64,000 bases of DNA from the NCBI RefSeq assembly GCF_046254955.1, contig NZ_JBJXRG010000001.1, positions 682,001-746,000 of the forward strand, read 5' to 3'. Positions 26,078-34,835 of this stretch are shown here, in pieces. The translations under genes were made by a program, and so were the position numbers. The stretch's first letter is position 1; the number at the start of each line of letters is the position of its first letter. Below the pieces are notes generated by a model that had not been told where the DNA came from, did not search any database, and saw only the letters and a program-made list of their open reading frames with translations. This DNA is from Qipengyuania_C sp046254955. Its GTDB lineage: Bacteria > Pseudomonadota > Alphaproteobacteria > Sphingomonadales > Sphingomonadaceae.

Positions 26078-26890
26078 TCAGGCAAGCTCCAGTTCGGGCT
26101 CGCGCTTCCCGGGTTGCGGAAGATTGAGCGACTTGATGAGATTGCGCAGTTCCTGCCGCGCGACGAGATGGCTGGTGCCGAGCTCGCCCAGTTGCCCCTT
26201 GTCGAGCAAGGTCAGGCCCGAAGGAAACAGCTCGCGGTAGATCACACGTTCCGAAAGACCATGCGCAACGCGGAAACCGACGCGCTTGGACAGTTCGGTG
26301 AGCGCCTGCTCGATACGCGCCATGTTGCGCGCTTCGACATGGCCCGTCCGGTTGCGCACCACGACCCAATCCATCTCGCGGCGATGCTGCTCGATGGTGG
26401 CGCGGCTGCGTTTGAGGCGCGCCTCCCAGATCAGTTCGGCATAGAAGCTCAGCCGCTTGACCTTGAAACTCTCGCCCTCGACCTGCCCGATCAGGTCGAA
26501 ATCGACAAAGCTGTCGTTCATCGGCGTGACCAGCGTATCGGCCTCGGTCGCGGCATGGCGAGCGAGCTCGTCATCGCGGCCCGGCGTATCGAACACCACG
26601 AAGTCCATGCCCTCGCCGATCCGCGCGACCAGCGCTTCGAGATCATCGGTGGTGCCGTTCTCAAGCACCTCGCACGTTACTCCCGGGAGGGAGATGCGGC
26701 GCTTCGCCTCGGTATCGCTGCGGTTCTCGATATAGCGGTGCATGGTGCGCTGGCGCGGATCGAGATCCACGGCCGCCACCCGCGCGCCCTGGTAGGCCAG
26801 CGCGATGGCAACATGCACGGCGGTCGTCGATTTACCAGTGCCGCCCTTCTCATTGGCGAAAACAATACGATGCGGAGCGGGCGATGACAC
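26078..26890 (-). CDS. mipZ: cell-division-site positioning ATPase MipZ
   Basis: ParA/MinD-superfamily ATPase that in Caulobacter forms a gradient from the poles and inhibits FtsZ assembly away from midcell. 270 residues, with the deviant Walker A NEKGGTGKST (13-22), VDLDPRQRT (41-49) and FDTPGRDDELARH. The segments VTPMNDSFVDFD, MDWVVVRNR and ERVIYRELFPSGLTLLD match MipZ rather than ParA. Start is GTG at 26888-26890 with no clear Shine-Dalgarno. Divergent from panC across a 71-base gap. It probably heads the mipZ-J-domain-phosphohexomutase operon. Confidence 0.92.
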   Translation of the reverse strand: MSSPAPHRIVFANEKGGTGKSTTAVHVAIALAYQGARVAAVDLDPRQRTMHRYIENRSDTEAKRRISLPGVTCEVLENGTTDDLEALVARIGEGMDFVVFDTPGRDDELARHAATEADTLVTPMNDSFVDFDLIGQVEGESFKVKRLSFYAELIWEARLKRSRATIEQHRREMDWVVVRNRTGHVEARNMARIEQALTELSKRVGFRVAHGLSERVIYRELFPSGLTLLDKGQLGELGTSHLVARQELRNLIKSLNLPQPGKREPELELA

Positions 26891-26961
26891 GGGTTAAGCG
26901 GCTTTCCAGTCGGCCATGTGGCGGTTATCGAGTGGCTGATCCATATCTGAGGCGGAGGCCC

Positions 26962-27810
26962 ATGAAAACCGTAACCACCCTCAATGGCTTACGCCAAGCT
27001 GTGGACGAATTGCGCTCGGACGGCGAGACGCTCGCGCTGGTACCGACAATGGGCGCGCTCCACGAAGGACACCTGACGCTGGTGCGCGAAGCGAGCAAGC
27101 ATGCCGATCACGTGGCCGCATCAATCTTCGTCAATCCGCGCCAGTTCGGAGAGAACGAGGACCTCGATGCCTATCCGCGCCAGCTCGCGCGTGACGAGGA
27201 GCTGCTGGCGGCAGAAGGAGTGGCGTTGGTTTGGGCACCCACGCCCGAAGCAATGTATCCCGATGGCTATGCGACAAACATCTCGGTTGCAGGCGTCAGC
27301 GACGGTTTGTGCGGCGATGACCGCCCCGGACATTTCGACGGCGTATCGACAGTGGTCTGCAAGCTCTTCAACCAGGTGCGGCCCAACATGGCGTTTTTCG
27401 GCGAGAAGGACTGGCAGCAGCTGGCCGTCATTCGCCGAATGTCGCGCGATCTCGACCTTACAATGCCCTCTGTCGATGCCATCCATGGCGTGCCCACTGT
27501 GCGCGAAGCAGATGGCCTGGCGATGAGCAGCCGCAACGCTTACCTCTCGCAAGAACAGCGGGCCGCCGCAGCCAATATCCCTGTCGCCATGGCTGAAGCC
27601 CGCGAGGCAATACGTAAGGGCAGCGAGGTCGCGCCAACTTTGGCAGCGCTTCAGGCGCACCTCCTGCAAGCCGGTTTCGAGAAGATCGACTATGCCGAAT
27701 TGCGCGATGCCGATTCGATCGGTCTGCTGGATGCCAACAATGGCAATGCGCGTCTGTTCGTCGCAGCGCGGATCGGAGCCACGCGGCTGATCGATAACAT
27801 TGCGGTGTGA
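26962..27810 (+). CDS. panC: pantothenate synthetase
   Basis: Condenses pantoate and beta-alanine with ATP to make pantothenate, the precursor of CoA; cytosolic. From ATG 26962, preceded by GGCGGAGG, it has 282 residues, the family length; 26 extra upstream codons in the open frame are not supported. Signature motifs: VPTMGALHEGHLTLV (27-41), IFVNPRQFGENEDLDAYPR, FFGEKDWQQLAVIRRM and AMSSRNAYLS. Divergent from mipZ and followed by an oppositely oriented tRNA-Gly. Confidence 0.96.
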   Translation: MKTVTTLNGLRQAVDELRSDGETLALVPTMGALHEGHLTLVREASKHADHVAASIFVNPRQFGENEDLDAYPRQLARDEELLAAEGVALVWAPTPEAMYPDGYATNISVAGVSDGLCGDDRPGHFDGVSTVVCKLFNQVRPNMAFFGEKDWQQLAVIRRMSRDLDLTMPSVDAIHGVPTVREADGLAMSSRNAYLSQEQRAAAANIPVAMAEAREAIRKGSEVAPTLAALQAHLLQAGFEKIDYAELRDADSIGLLDANNGNARLFVAARIGATRLIDNIAV

Positions 27811-27830
27811 TTGTTCGCGCTCGCGGGATT

Positions 27831-27904
27831 TGGAGCGGGTAAGGGGAATCGAACCCCTCTAGCCAGCTTGGAAGGCTGGAGCATTACCACTATGCTATAC
27901 CCGC
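27831..27904 (-). tRNA. tRNA-Gly (anticodon TCC)
   Basis: Folds as a full cloverleaf on the minus strand: acceptor GCGGGTA pairs with TACCCGC, anticodon loop CTTCCAA with anticodon TCC, T-arm AGGGG-TTCGATT-CCCCT, discriminator T and an encoded CCA at 27831-27833. It reads GGA/GGG glycine codons. It lies 20 bases after panC, convergent. No integrase or repeated tRNA 3' end is seen nearby. Confidence 0.97.
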
Positions 27905-27967
27905 CCGCTCAGGCGGAGCGCTTTCTCCTATCGGCGCGGATTCGTCAACACTCCAGTGCAGCTCTGC

Positions 27968-28558
27968 CTACTCAGGCGGCGGGCTTTCTTGGGAAGCGTC
28001 AGGCTCTTCTGCTTTCGGCCGCGAGGGGACCGTCAACACGAGATCGACGCGCCGATTGGCGCGCCGCCCCGCTTCATTCGGTGTACCGTCCAGATTGGCA
28101 TTGGGCTCAATCGGGTTTTGCTCACCGATTGCGATGATTGTGAAGCGCTCTTCACTGGCACCGAATTCGACCAGATGGTCTCTTACCGCCTCAGCCCTAG
28201 CCGTGGATGCCCGCAAGTTCGCGTCATCGCTACCGGCCGAATCCGTGTGACCTCGCAAGGTTATCAACCCTTCGGCAAGATACTGGGGCGATTCGAGCGC
28301 GGATTTCAGCACGTCCTTCGCCTGCTGATCGAGCTCGTAACCACCTTCGGGAAAAGCCACGCGCAGCTCCAGCGGAGCAAGCGGAAGCTCTTTTGCTTCT
28401 TCGAGTTCAGGCCGGATAATCGAAACGGGGCTCGCTGTCGCAGCTGGGGCCGGATCGACACCAGGCTCATCCGCTTCGTCTGCCTTGGGATTACACGCCG
28501 TGAGAGCGAGAAGCGTCATCAAGGTAAGGGGCGCTGCCGCGCGGTAGCTGGGGATCAT
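27968..28558 (-). CDS. OmpA-family lipoprotein
   Basis: 196 residues with a lipoprotein signal (LMTLLALTAC, lipobox Cys22), a linker rich in Ala, Pro and acidic residues, and a C-terminal OmpA/MotB peptidoglycan-binding domain (about 75-180) with LRGHTDSAGSDDANLRAS and EAGRRANRRVDL. Expected to be anchored in the outer membrane and bound to peptidoglycan. The start overlaps the stop of the upstream antiporter gene (ATGA), so they are coupled. The C-terminus is a Pro/Glu-rich tail. Confidence 0.88.
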   Translation of the reverse strand: MIPSYRAAAPLTLMTLLALTACNPKADEADEPGVDPAPAATASPVSIIRPELEEAKELPLAPLELRVAFPEGGYELDQQAKDVLKSALESPQYLAEGLITLRGHTDSAGSDDANLRASTARAEAVRDHLVEFGASEERFTIIAIGEQNPIEPNANLDGTPNEAGRRANRRVDLVLTVPSRPKAEEPDASQESPPPE

Positions 28559-30411
28559 GCTGGCTTCTCCGTCGGTTCGGGAGAGATGGGCCGCACGTCC
28601 GTCACAGCACTCGCTTGCCGGTCACGGGGCGGTGCAAAGGTTATGATCGTGTCGCCGGCCCTAGGTTCGGGGCGCGCGGCATGGGTGAAGAAACGAAGGC
28701 GGCCACTCTCGCGAATCAGCATCAGCATGTGCGACGCGTCCGGGAGCTTGTCTTGCGCATCTTCGAAGTCGAATTCATCGGAGAGCGTGGTCTTGCGGAA
28801 CACCCAGCCATCGGCCTGCCGCTGGTTCACATCGGTCACGCCGAAGCCCGATTCGAACAGCGCGCGTCCGCGGATCGAGGGCGGCAGCGCGTGGCGATCA
28901 TCCTCGTCCACGTGATCACCGAGCTGGTAAACCGAATCGCGGCCGATCTCATGGGCGAACTCGTTGCAGACCAGCGCGTTGTAGGCCTCGTTTTCGGTTG
29001 CGGCGACCAGCACCTGGAACGGTGTGAGATCGAGATTGTGCTCGGTCGCCTCGTTGAGAATTTCGCCGTGATAGAAAGGCACGCCATCTTGCCGCGCGGG
29101 CGCAAGCTTCTGCCAGCTCGAATCCACGATCATCACCGGCGTTTGCAAGGCCTGCATCTGCTTGGCGAGATCGATCGTCCATGGAGTCGAGCCCACGATC
29201 AGCAGGCCCGGGCGTGAATCGCCTTTCACCTTCAGCCATTTGGCGACGAGATTGACCGTGAAGCCATGCGACACGATCGTCGTGACAACCACCGCAAAAC
29301 TCAGGCCGATCAGGACATTGCCATCGGCATAGCCAAGATCGGTCAAACGCAGCGCGAACAGTCCGGATATCGCCACCAGCACGATGCCGCGCGGGGCAAT
29401 CCAGGCGACAAACAGCCGCTCGTTCCACGGCAGCGAGGTGCCAAGCAGGCTGATCAGCACGGTCAGCGGCCGCACCAGGAAAAGCAGCGCGAGCAGGAAC
29501 AAGCCGAAGCGCCAGTTGAAGTATTCGAGATCTGAGAACTCAAGGCTGGCCGAAAGCAGGATGAAGATACCCGAGATCAGCAGGACCGCGACATTCTCCT
29601 TGAAAGGATGGATCGAGCGGATGCTGGTCACGCCCATGTTGGCAAGAGCGATTCCCATCACGGTAACTGCCAGCAGGCCCGCTTCATGTTCGATCGCGTT
29701 ACACGCAACGAACACGCCAATGACGACGGTAAACAGTACCGGCACCTTGAGGTATTCGGGTATCACACCGCGCGGGAATGCCCAGGCGACAGCGCGTGCG
29801 GCGACATAACCGATGGCGCCCGAAAGGATGATCGCGCCAAACAGCGGGGGGAGCACTTCGAACACCGAAGCCCCGGGGCTATCGGAGACCTTGCGGAAAT
29901 ATTCATAGGCGATGACGGCGCATAGTGCACCGGTCGGATCGTTGACGATCGCTTCCCATTTCAGGATCGACGCCGGCCGGGTCTGGACGTTCGACTGCCT
30001 AAGCAACGGGATCACCACGGTGGGACCCGTCACAATAAGGATACCCCCGAAGAGGATTGCCACCGGCCAGACCATGCCGGCGATGTAGAACCCTGCGGCC
30101 GAGCCGAGGGCCCAGCCCACTAGCACGCCTATGGTGGCCAGTCGGCCTACGGCTGCACCCGAATGCCTGAGTTCGCGCAGGTCCAGGCTCAGCCCGCCTT
30201 CGAACAGGATCAGGGCGACCCCGATACTGACCATCGGTGTCAACAAGTCCCCGAATGCCGCTTCCGGATCGATGACGCCGAATACCGGGCCTGCGAGAAA
30301 ACCGGCGGCGAGCATAAGCACGATCGCCGGCCAACCCGTACGCCATGCGATCCATTGCGCACCGATTCCGAGCACGCCAATCGTGGCGATTACAAGAGCT
30401 TGCTGTTCCAT
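28555..30411 (-). CDS. cation/proton antiporter with TrkA-type regulatory domain
   Basis: 618-residue CPA-family Na+(K+)/H+ antiporter. About 12 transmembrane helices fill residues 1-400, including ALILFEGGLSLDLRELRHSG, IVNDPTGALCAVI (the NDPT motif with the ion-binding Asp) and FVAWIAPRGIVLVA. A cytosolic TrkA-N domain (about 400-520, beginning LLIVGSTPWTIDLAKQM) and a TrkA-C-like end (about 550-600) suggest nucleotide or ion regulation. It is cotranscribed with the OmpA lipoprotein gene, an unusual pairing that may reflect envelope/osmotic homeostasis. Confidence 0.9.
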   Translation of the reverse strand: MEQQALVIATIGVLGIGAQWIAWRTGWPAIVLMLAAGFLAGPVFGVIDPEAAFGDLLTPMVSIGVALILFEGGLSLDLRELRHSGAAVGRLATIGVLVGWALGSAAGFYIAGMVWPVAILFGGILIVTGPTVVIPLLRQSNVQTRPASILKWEAIVNDPTGALCAVIAYEYFRKVSDSPGASVFEVLPPLFGAIILSGAIGYVAARAVAWAFPRGVIPEYLKVPVLFTVVIGVFVACNAIEHEAGLLAVTVMGIALANMGVTSIRSIHPFKENVAVLLISGIFILLSASLEFSDLEYFNWRFGLFLLALLFLVRPLTVLISLLGTSLPWNERLFVAWIAPRGIVLVAISGLFALRLTDLGYADGNVLIGLSFAVVVTTIVSHGFTVNLVAKWLKVKGDSRPGLLIVGSTPWTIDLAKQMQALQTPVMIVDSSWQKLAPARQDGVPFYHGEILNEATEHNLDLTPFQVLVAATENEAYNALVCNEFAHEIGRDSVYQLGDHVDEDDRHALPPSIRGRALFESGFGVTDVNQRQADGWVFRKTTLSDEFDFEDAQDKLPDASHMLMLIRESGRLRFFTHAARPEPRAGDTIITFAPPRDRQASAVTDVRPISPEPTEKPA

Positions 30412-30494
30412 CTAGAGGTGCGTGTAGCCTGCCATGCGCTAAACAGACAATGCGTCAGTGGCAGAATCTATCCCCGCCGCCTTCGCTAAACGGA

Positions 30495-31031
30495 TCAATC
30501 GCCTTCGAATTGCATCAGCGAAAGGACTTCGACGCCAGCGTTGCGAAGCTGCGCGGCACCGCCGAGGTCTGACAAGTCGATCACGAAACAGGCGGTTTCG
30601 ACCCTCGCCCCGGCCTGCCGGAGCAACTCGACGGTGGCCAATGCGGTCCCGCCCGTTGCAATCAGGTCATCAACAATGACCACATTCTGGCCATCCGCAA
30701 TTGCGCCGGGATCGATCTCGAGCCGATCGGTGCCGTATTCCAGCGCGTAGTCGATGCCGAGCGTCTCGACCGGCAGTTTGCCGGGCTTGCGCACTGGCAC
30801 AAAGCCTTTCGCGAGAGCAACGGAAACAGCCGCCCCGAAAATAAAGCCGCGCGCCTCCATTCCAGCGATTGCATCCGCACCGGCTTTGCGAGCGTGGTCT
30901 GCAAGGTGCCGTACCGTATGCGCCATGCCATCGCCGTGGCCGATCAGCGTCGTGATATCGCGAAACTGAATACCCGGTGAAGGAAAGTCCGGGATCGTGC
31001 GAACCAGCGCCTTGAGCTCATCGGGTGTCAT
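30495..31031 (-). CDS. apt: adenine phosphoribosyltransferase
   Basis: Salvages adenine with PRPP to AMP; cytosolic. 178 residues, normal length. Motifs: EARGFIFGAAVS (59-70), KPGKLPVET in the flexible loop, and the PRPP-binding VVIVDDLIATGGTA (117-130). It follows the cytochrome c1 gene on the same strand but is separated from it by a clear terminator, so it has its own promoter in the ~90-base gap or relies on read-through. Confidence 0.96.
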   Translation of the reverse strand: MTPDELKALVRTIPDFPSPGIQFRDITTLIGHGDGMAHTVRHLADHARKAGADAIAGMEARGFIFGAAVSVALAKGFVPVRKPGKLPVETLGIDYALEYGTDRLEIDPGAIADGQNVVIVDDLIATGGTALATVELLRQAGARVETACFVIDLSDLGGAAQLRNAGVEVLSLMQFEGD

Positions 31032-31057
31032 CGCTGCTTGTATCCTGCTCCGGAACG

Positions 31058-31093
31058 AAAAACGCCCCTCGCATCACCTGGATGCAAGGGGCG
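31058..31093 (-). terminator. intrinsic terminator after the bc1 operon
   Basis: A 13-base arm at 31063-31075 pairs with 31081-31093 (one mismatch, 5-base loop). Read on the minus strand, the stem is followed by GTTTTTCG. It lies 27 bases after the cytochrome c1 stop and ends the petABC transcript before apt. Confidence 0.88.
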
Positions 31094-31119
31094 CATATTC
31101 ATGTCGAGCGACTGGGTGA

Positions 31120-31977
31120 TCAGTCGCGCTTTTTGGGCTTCACAGCAGACCAGATCTGCTTCTTCGAGAGATATGCAAGAATCGTAGCGAAGAGCAGGAA
31201 GCCGAGTACCGGCCAGCCGGTCTGGCGGCGCTTCTCGAGCGTTGGCTCGGCCGTCCAAGCGAGGAAAGCCGCCACGTCTTTCGACATCTGTTCGATCGTC
31301 GCTTCCGGATTGCCTTCAGCGTAGGTCACTTGGCCGTCCACTGTCAGTGGCGGAGCCATCGCGAGGTTTAGGTTGGGGAAGTACGGGTTGTGGTAGAGAC
31401 CCGGTCCCGGTGCCGCATCGGGCGCCGCAGCAAGCAATTCCGCCGACGGCTCCTGATAGCCCACCAGCAGCGAGTAGACATAGGCAGTGCCGTTGGCCCG
31501 GGCCTTGGTCATCAGCGAGAGATCCGGCGGGATCGCATTGTTGTTGGCAGCGGCTGCAGCAACGTCGTTCGGATAGGGCGACGGGAAGTAATCCGTCGGC
31601 AAGCCAGGACGAAGAGCCGCTTCGCCGGTGTTGGGATCGATACCCGGCACCTGGAATTCGGCGGCAAGCGCCTTCACCTGACCTTCGGTGTAGCCGATCT
31701 TCTCCAAGTCGCGGAAAGCGACATATTTCAGGCCATGGCAAGCCGCACAGACTTCCTTGTAGACCTGCATGCCGCGCTGAAGCTGCGGCCGATCGAATTT
31801 ACCGAACGGCCCGTCATGCGCGAACGAAACATCGCGCGGACCCTTCTTGAAGGCATACTCGGGCGGAGTTTCCTTGAGCTTTCCTTGATCGATAACGGTG
31901 AAGATGCCGCTGCCGAGCGCGAATAGCACGACCGCGGTGAAGCCAAGACCGACAAGGGATGCGAGTATTCTGATCAT
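31120..31977 (-). CDS. petC: cytochrome c1 of the bc1 complex
   Basis: Heme-c subunit of ubiquinol:cytochrome c reductase (complex III). 285 residues: N-terminal membrane signal (about 3-24), heme-binding CAACH (77-81), axial-ligand Met207 in NLNLAMAPPL, and a C-terminal transmembrane anchor (about 256-271) followed by a basic cytoplasmic tail. Last gene of the petA-petB-petC operon; a terminator follows. The order is the usual alphaproteobacterial one. Confidence 0.95.
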   Translation of the reverse strand: MIRILASLVGLGFTAVVLFALGSGIFTVIDQGKLKETPPEYAFKKGPRDVSFAHDGPFGKFDRPQLQRGMQVYKEVCAACHGLKYVAFRDLEKIGYTEGQVKALAAEFQVPGIDPNTGEAALRPGLPTDYFPSPYPNDVAAAAANNNAIPPDLSLMTKARANGTAYVYSLLVGYQEPSAELLAAAPDAAPGPGLYHNPYFPNLNLAMAPPLTVDGQVTYAEGNPEATIEQMSKDVAAFLAWTAEPTLEKRRQTGWPVLGFLLFATILAYLSKKQIWSAVKPKKRD

Positions 31978-31998
31978 ATCGTTGTCTCGTTCTCGTCC

Positions 31999-33291
31999 TT
32001 AAACCGCCGGCTCGGCGTTCTCGCCCTTCACGGGCTTCTTGTCCGAATGGAGCACTGCATCGGTGATCGAATTGGGCAGTGGCTCGGTGCGCTCCGATGC
32101 CGAGAGGACCGGCAGGATCACAAGGAAGTGCATGAAGTAATACGCCGTCGCGATCTGGCTGATCATCACATAGGGCTCTTCTGCCGGAGCGCCGCCGCAG
32201 ATGAACAGAGCGATCATTGCGGGAATCAGGCCGAACCAGAAGAACTTGCGGAACATTGGGCGATAGTGACCCGAGCGCACCGGACCCTTGTCGAGCCATG
32301 GCAGCAGGAACCAGATCAGGATCGATCCGAACATCGCCAACACGCCCCACAGCTTGGCCGGGAGGATGAAGTCCACAGTGAAGGCGCGCAGGATCGCGTA
32401 GAATGGCCAGAAGTACCATTCGGGCACGATGTGCGCCGGGGTCGAGAGCGGGTTCGCTTCGATATAGTTGTCAGGGTGCCCCAGCATGTTGGGCAGGAAA
32501 AACACCATGATCGCAAAGAGGATCAGGATCACGCCCAGACCGAAGCCGTCCTTGGCCGTATAATACGGGTGGAACGGAATGGTGTCGCTTTCCTGCTTCA
32601 CTTCCACGCCGGTCGGGTTGGACGAGCCGGGAATGTGGAGCGACCAGATGTGCAGGATCACCACGCCGGCGATCACGAATGGCAGCAGGAAGTGCAGGCT
32701 GAAGAAGCGGTTAAGCGCGGCGTTATCCGGCGCGAAGCCGCCCAGGATCCATATTTGGATCGGCTCACCGATCAGCGGGATCGCCCCGAACAGGCCGGTA
32801 ATCACCTGCGCGCCCCAGAAGCTCATCTGGCCCCATGGCAGCACGTAGCCCATGAATGCGGTTGCCATCATCAGCAGGAAGATGACCACGCCCAGCAGCC
32901 AGATCATTTCGCGCGGCGCCTTGTACGACGAGTAATAGAAGCCGCGGAAAATATGCAGGTAGATGACGATGAAGAAGAAGCTCGCCCCGTTGGCGTGCGC
33001 ATAGCGCATCATCCAGCCCCAGTTGACATCGCGCATGATGTGCTCGGTCGAAGCAAAGGCGACGGTCGCGTTCGAAGCATAATGCATCGCCAGAACAACG
33101 CCGGTGATGATCTGCAACACCAGGAAGAAGCCGGCGAGGACGCCAAAATTCCACATGTAGTTGAGATTGCGCGGTACCGGGTAACCGGCCCCAACGGCAT
33201 TGTAGACGAGACGCGGCAAAGGCAGCCTCTCGTCGAAGAACTTCATGACCGGATTGGTCGGGGTGTATTCCTTGGCCCAGGGAAAGCTCAT
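31999..33291 (-). CDS. petB: cytochrome b of the bc1 complex
   Basis: Di-heme membrane core of complex III carrying the Qo and Qi quinone sites. 430 residues, the full-length bacterial form. The four heme-ligating histidines are His99/His113 and His200/His214, with the classical 14-residue spacing. Qo-site PEWY is at 290-293 (VPEWYFWPFYAILRA), and MGYVLPWGQMSFWGAQV contains the conserved cd-loop region. Eight transmembrane helices. 17 bases separate it from petA and 21 from petC. Confidence 0.97.
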   Translation of the reverse strand: MSFPWAKEYTPTNPVMKFFDERLPLPRLVYNAVGAGYPVPRNLNYMWNFGVLAGFFLVLQIITGVVLAMHYASNATVAFASTEHIMRDVNWGWMMRYAHANGASFFFIVIYLHIFRGFYYSSYKAPREMIWLLGVVIFLLMMATAFMGYVLPWGQMSFWGAQVITGLFGAIPLIGEPIQIWILGGFAPDNAALNRFFSLHFLLPFVIAGVVILHIWSLHIPGSSNPTGVEVKQESDTIPFHPYYTAKDGFGLGVILILFAIMVFFLPNMLGHPDNYIEANPLSTPAHIVPEWYFWPFYAILRAFTVDFILPAKLWGVLAMFGSILIWFLLPWLDKGPVRSGHYRPMFRKFFWFGLIPAMIALFICGGAPAEEPYVMISQIATAYYFMHFLVILPVLSASERTEPLPNSITDAVLHSDKKPVKGENAEPAV

Positions 33292-33308
33292 AACTTGTCT
33301 CTTCTCAC

Positions 33309-33884
33309 TTACCCGACGCGGATGACCGTATCCGAGGTGAATTCATATTCCGGCACAACCAAGTTGGTCGGTGCCGGACCTTTGCGAATGCGGCCTGCGG
33401 TATCGTAATGCGAACCGTGGCAGGGGCAGAAATAGCCGCCGTACTCGCCCTTGTTCTCGCCTTCGGCAGCACCGAGTGGAACGCAGCCGAGATGGGTGCA
33501 TACGCCCATCGTGACGAGCATGTCGGCGTGGCCTTCCTTGGTGCGGTCGGCGAGCGATTCCGGATCGCGCAGCTCGTCAAGCGATGTCGCTGCGGCTTCA
33601 GCCAGTTCGGCTTCGGTAAGCCGGCGAACGAACAGCGGCTGCTTGCGGAAGATGGCCTTGATCGCCTGGCCGGCTTCAATGGCGGCCGTGTCCAGCTCGG
33701 TCGAGCTTTCGGCCAGCACGTCGGCTGAAGGGGACATCTGGCTGATCAGCGGATAGAGCGTCGCCGCTCCGCCTACACCTGCGGCGCTGACCGCCGCGAT
33801 ATTGATGAAGTCGCGCCGCCTTACGCCATCCTCTTCGCTCGCTGCGAGCGTCTCGGGTGACGCGGTGCCAGAAGTTTCAGCCAT
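33309..33884 (-). CDS. petA: Rieske iron-sulfur subunit of the bc1 complex
   Basis: 191 residues. An N-terminal twin-arginine-like signal anchor (RRRDFINIA at 22-30, then a hydrophobic helix to about 50) is retained as the membrane anchor. The soluble domain holds the [2Fe-2S] ligands in CTHLGC (129-134) and CPCHGS (153-158). It heads the operon; the 185-base gap upstream should contain the promoter. Together petA, petB and petC encode a complete minimal complex III. Confidence 0.96.
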   Translation of the reverse strand: MAETSGTASPETLAASEEDGVRRRDFINIAAVSAAGVGGAATLYPLISQMSPSADVLAESSTELDTAAIEAGQAIKAIFRKQPLFVRRLTEAELAEAAATSLDELRDPESLADRTKEGHADMLVTMGVCTHLGCVPLGAAEGENKGEYGGYFCPCHGSHYDTAGRIRKGPAPTNLVVPEYEFTSDTVIRVG

Positions 33885-34069
33885 CAGCCTTGCCTTGCCC
33901 TGTTATTCCTGCGCCCGGCGAACCCGCCAAACACAATATCGGATCGTTGAACGCACCTGCGGCGCGCGACCGCACGCTCTCGATCAAGCGCCGGTTTGGG
34001 CGGGCTGATAGACGCAAAGGTTCGCGATGCCAACCGCCTTTTCGGCACTAGCTGTGCGCATCTGTGCAA

Positions 34070-34834
34070 CTAACTGCGGGCGCTGGCGGGAAGTCCGATT
34101 ACGCTGAGCTGGCGCCCATAGGTGGGCTCGCCGCGATGAGTGGCACGGCGAAACGAATAATAGCGCGCCTCATTAGCGTATGTATCGGCGGCCAAGTCTT
34201 CGATTCGGTGAATGCCGCAGCGTTCAAGCCGCGAGTGGACATAGCCTGCGAGATCGAACTGGAAATGGTCTTTGCGTCCAGCCTCGAAGAACCGGTCCTC
34301 GGCCGCAGTGAAATTTGCGCGGAATCGCTCATCCACTTCGTAGCTTTGCTGGGCGATGGCGGGGCCGATTGCGGCAGCGATGCGCGAGGGCTGGGCTCCC
34401 AGCCCTTCCATCGCGGCTACCGCCGCCTCGATCACACCGCCATGCGCGCCGCGCCATCCGGCGTGGGCCGCCCCGACAACGCCGGCTTCGCTATCGGCCA
34501 GCAGCACAGGTGCACAGTCTGCAGTGACAATGCCAAGCAGGATGCCAGGCTGCGCCGTAACCAGCGCATCGGCTTGCGGGCGTGAATCGTCGCCCCAGGG
34601 CTCCTCCACCACCACAGCGGTCGGCGAATGGATCTGGTGAACCGAAACGAGCGGTGCATGCGGAAGGATCGCCTGCGCCGCCGCATCACGGTTGGCGGCG
34701 ACTGCATCAGGATCATCGCCCGCGCCAAAGCCGCAATTGAGCCCCGTAACTGCGCCAATCGACACCCCGCCCTGGCTTCCGAAGAAGCCGTGCGGGACCG
34801 GTTCCAGGCATTCAGCCCGAAGGTGGGGAGGCAC
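34070..34834 (-). CDS. pgeF: peptidoglycan editing factor / purine nucleoside phosphorylase (YfiH/PgeF family)
   Basis: Zinc enzyme of the multicopper-polyphenol-oxidase/YfiH fold, now linked to purine nucleoside phosphorylase activity and peptidoglycan editing. From GTG at 34832-34834 it is 254 residues, the family length; the upstream extension would overlap pepN by about 70 bases and would need TTG. The metal-site residues are visible: SVHQIHS (His69), TADCAPVLL (Cys107) and AAHAGWRG (His124). The start lies just after the pepN stop (TGATGTG), so it is likely coupled to pepN translation. Confidence 0.87.
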   Translation of the reverse strand: MPPHLRAECLEPVPHGFFGSQGGVSIGAVTGLNCGFGAGDDPDAVAANRDAAAQAILPHAPLVSVHQIHSPTAVVVEEPWGDDSRPQADALVTAQPGILLGIVTADCAPVLLADSEAGVVGAAHAGWRGAHGGVIEAAVAAMEGLGAQPSRIAAAIGPAIAQQSYEVDERFRANFTAAEDRFFEAGRKDHFQFDLAGYVHSRLERCGIHRIEDLAADTYANEARYYSFRRATHRGEPTYGRQLSVIGLPASARS

Positions 34835-34835
34835 A

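Noticed and set aside
27831..27904. tRNA-Gly as an island attachment site
   Set aside because: No integrase and no repeated tRNA 3' end were seen; both neighbours are ordinary chromosomal genes.
32047..33408. A 453-codon plus-strand frame
   Set aside because: Antisense to cytochrome b; composition is dominated by His/Gln/Arg as expected for the reverse of a membrane protein.
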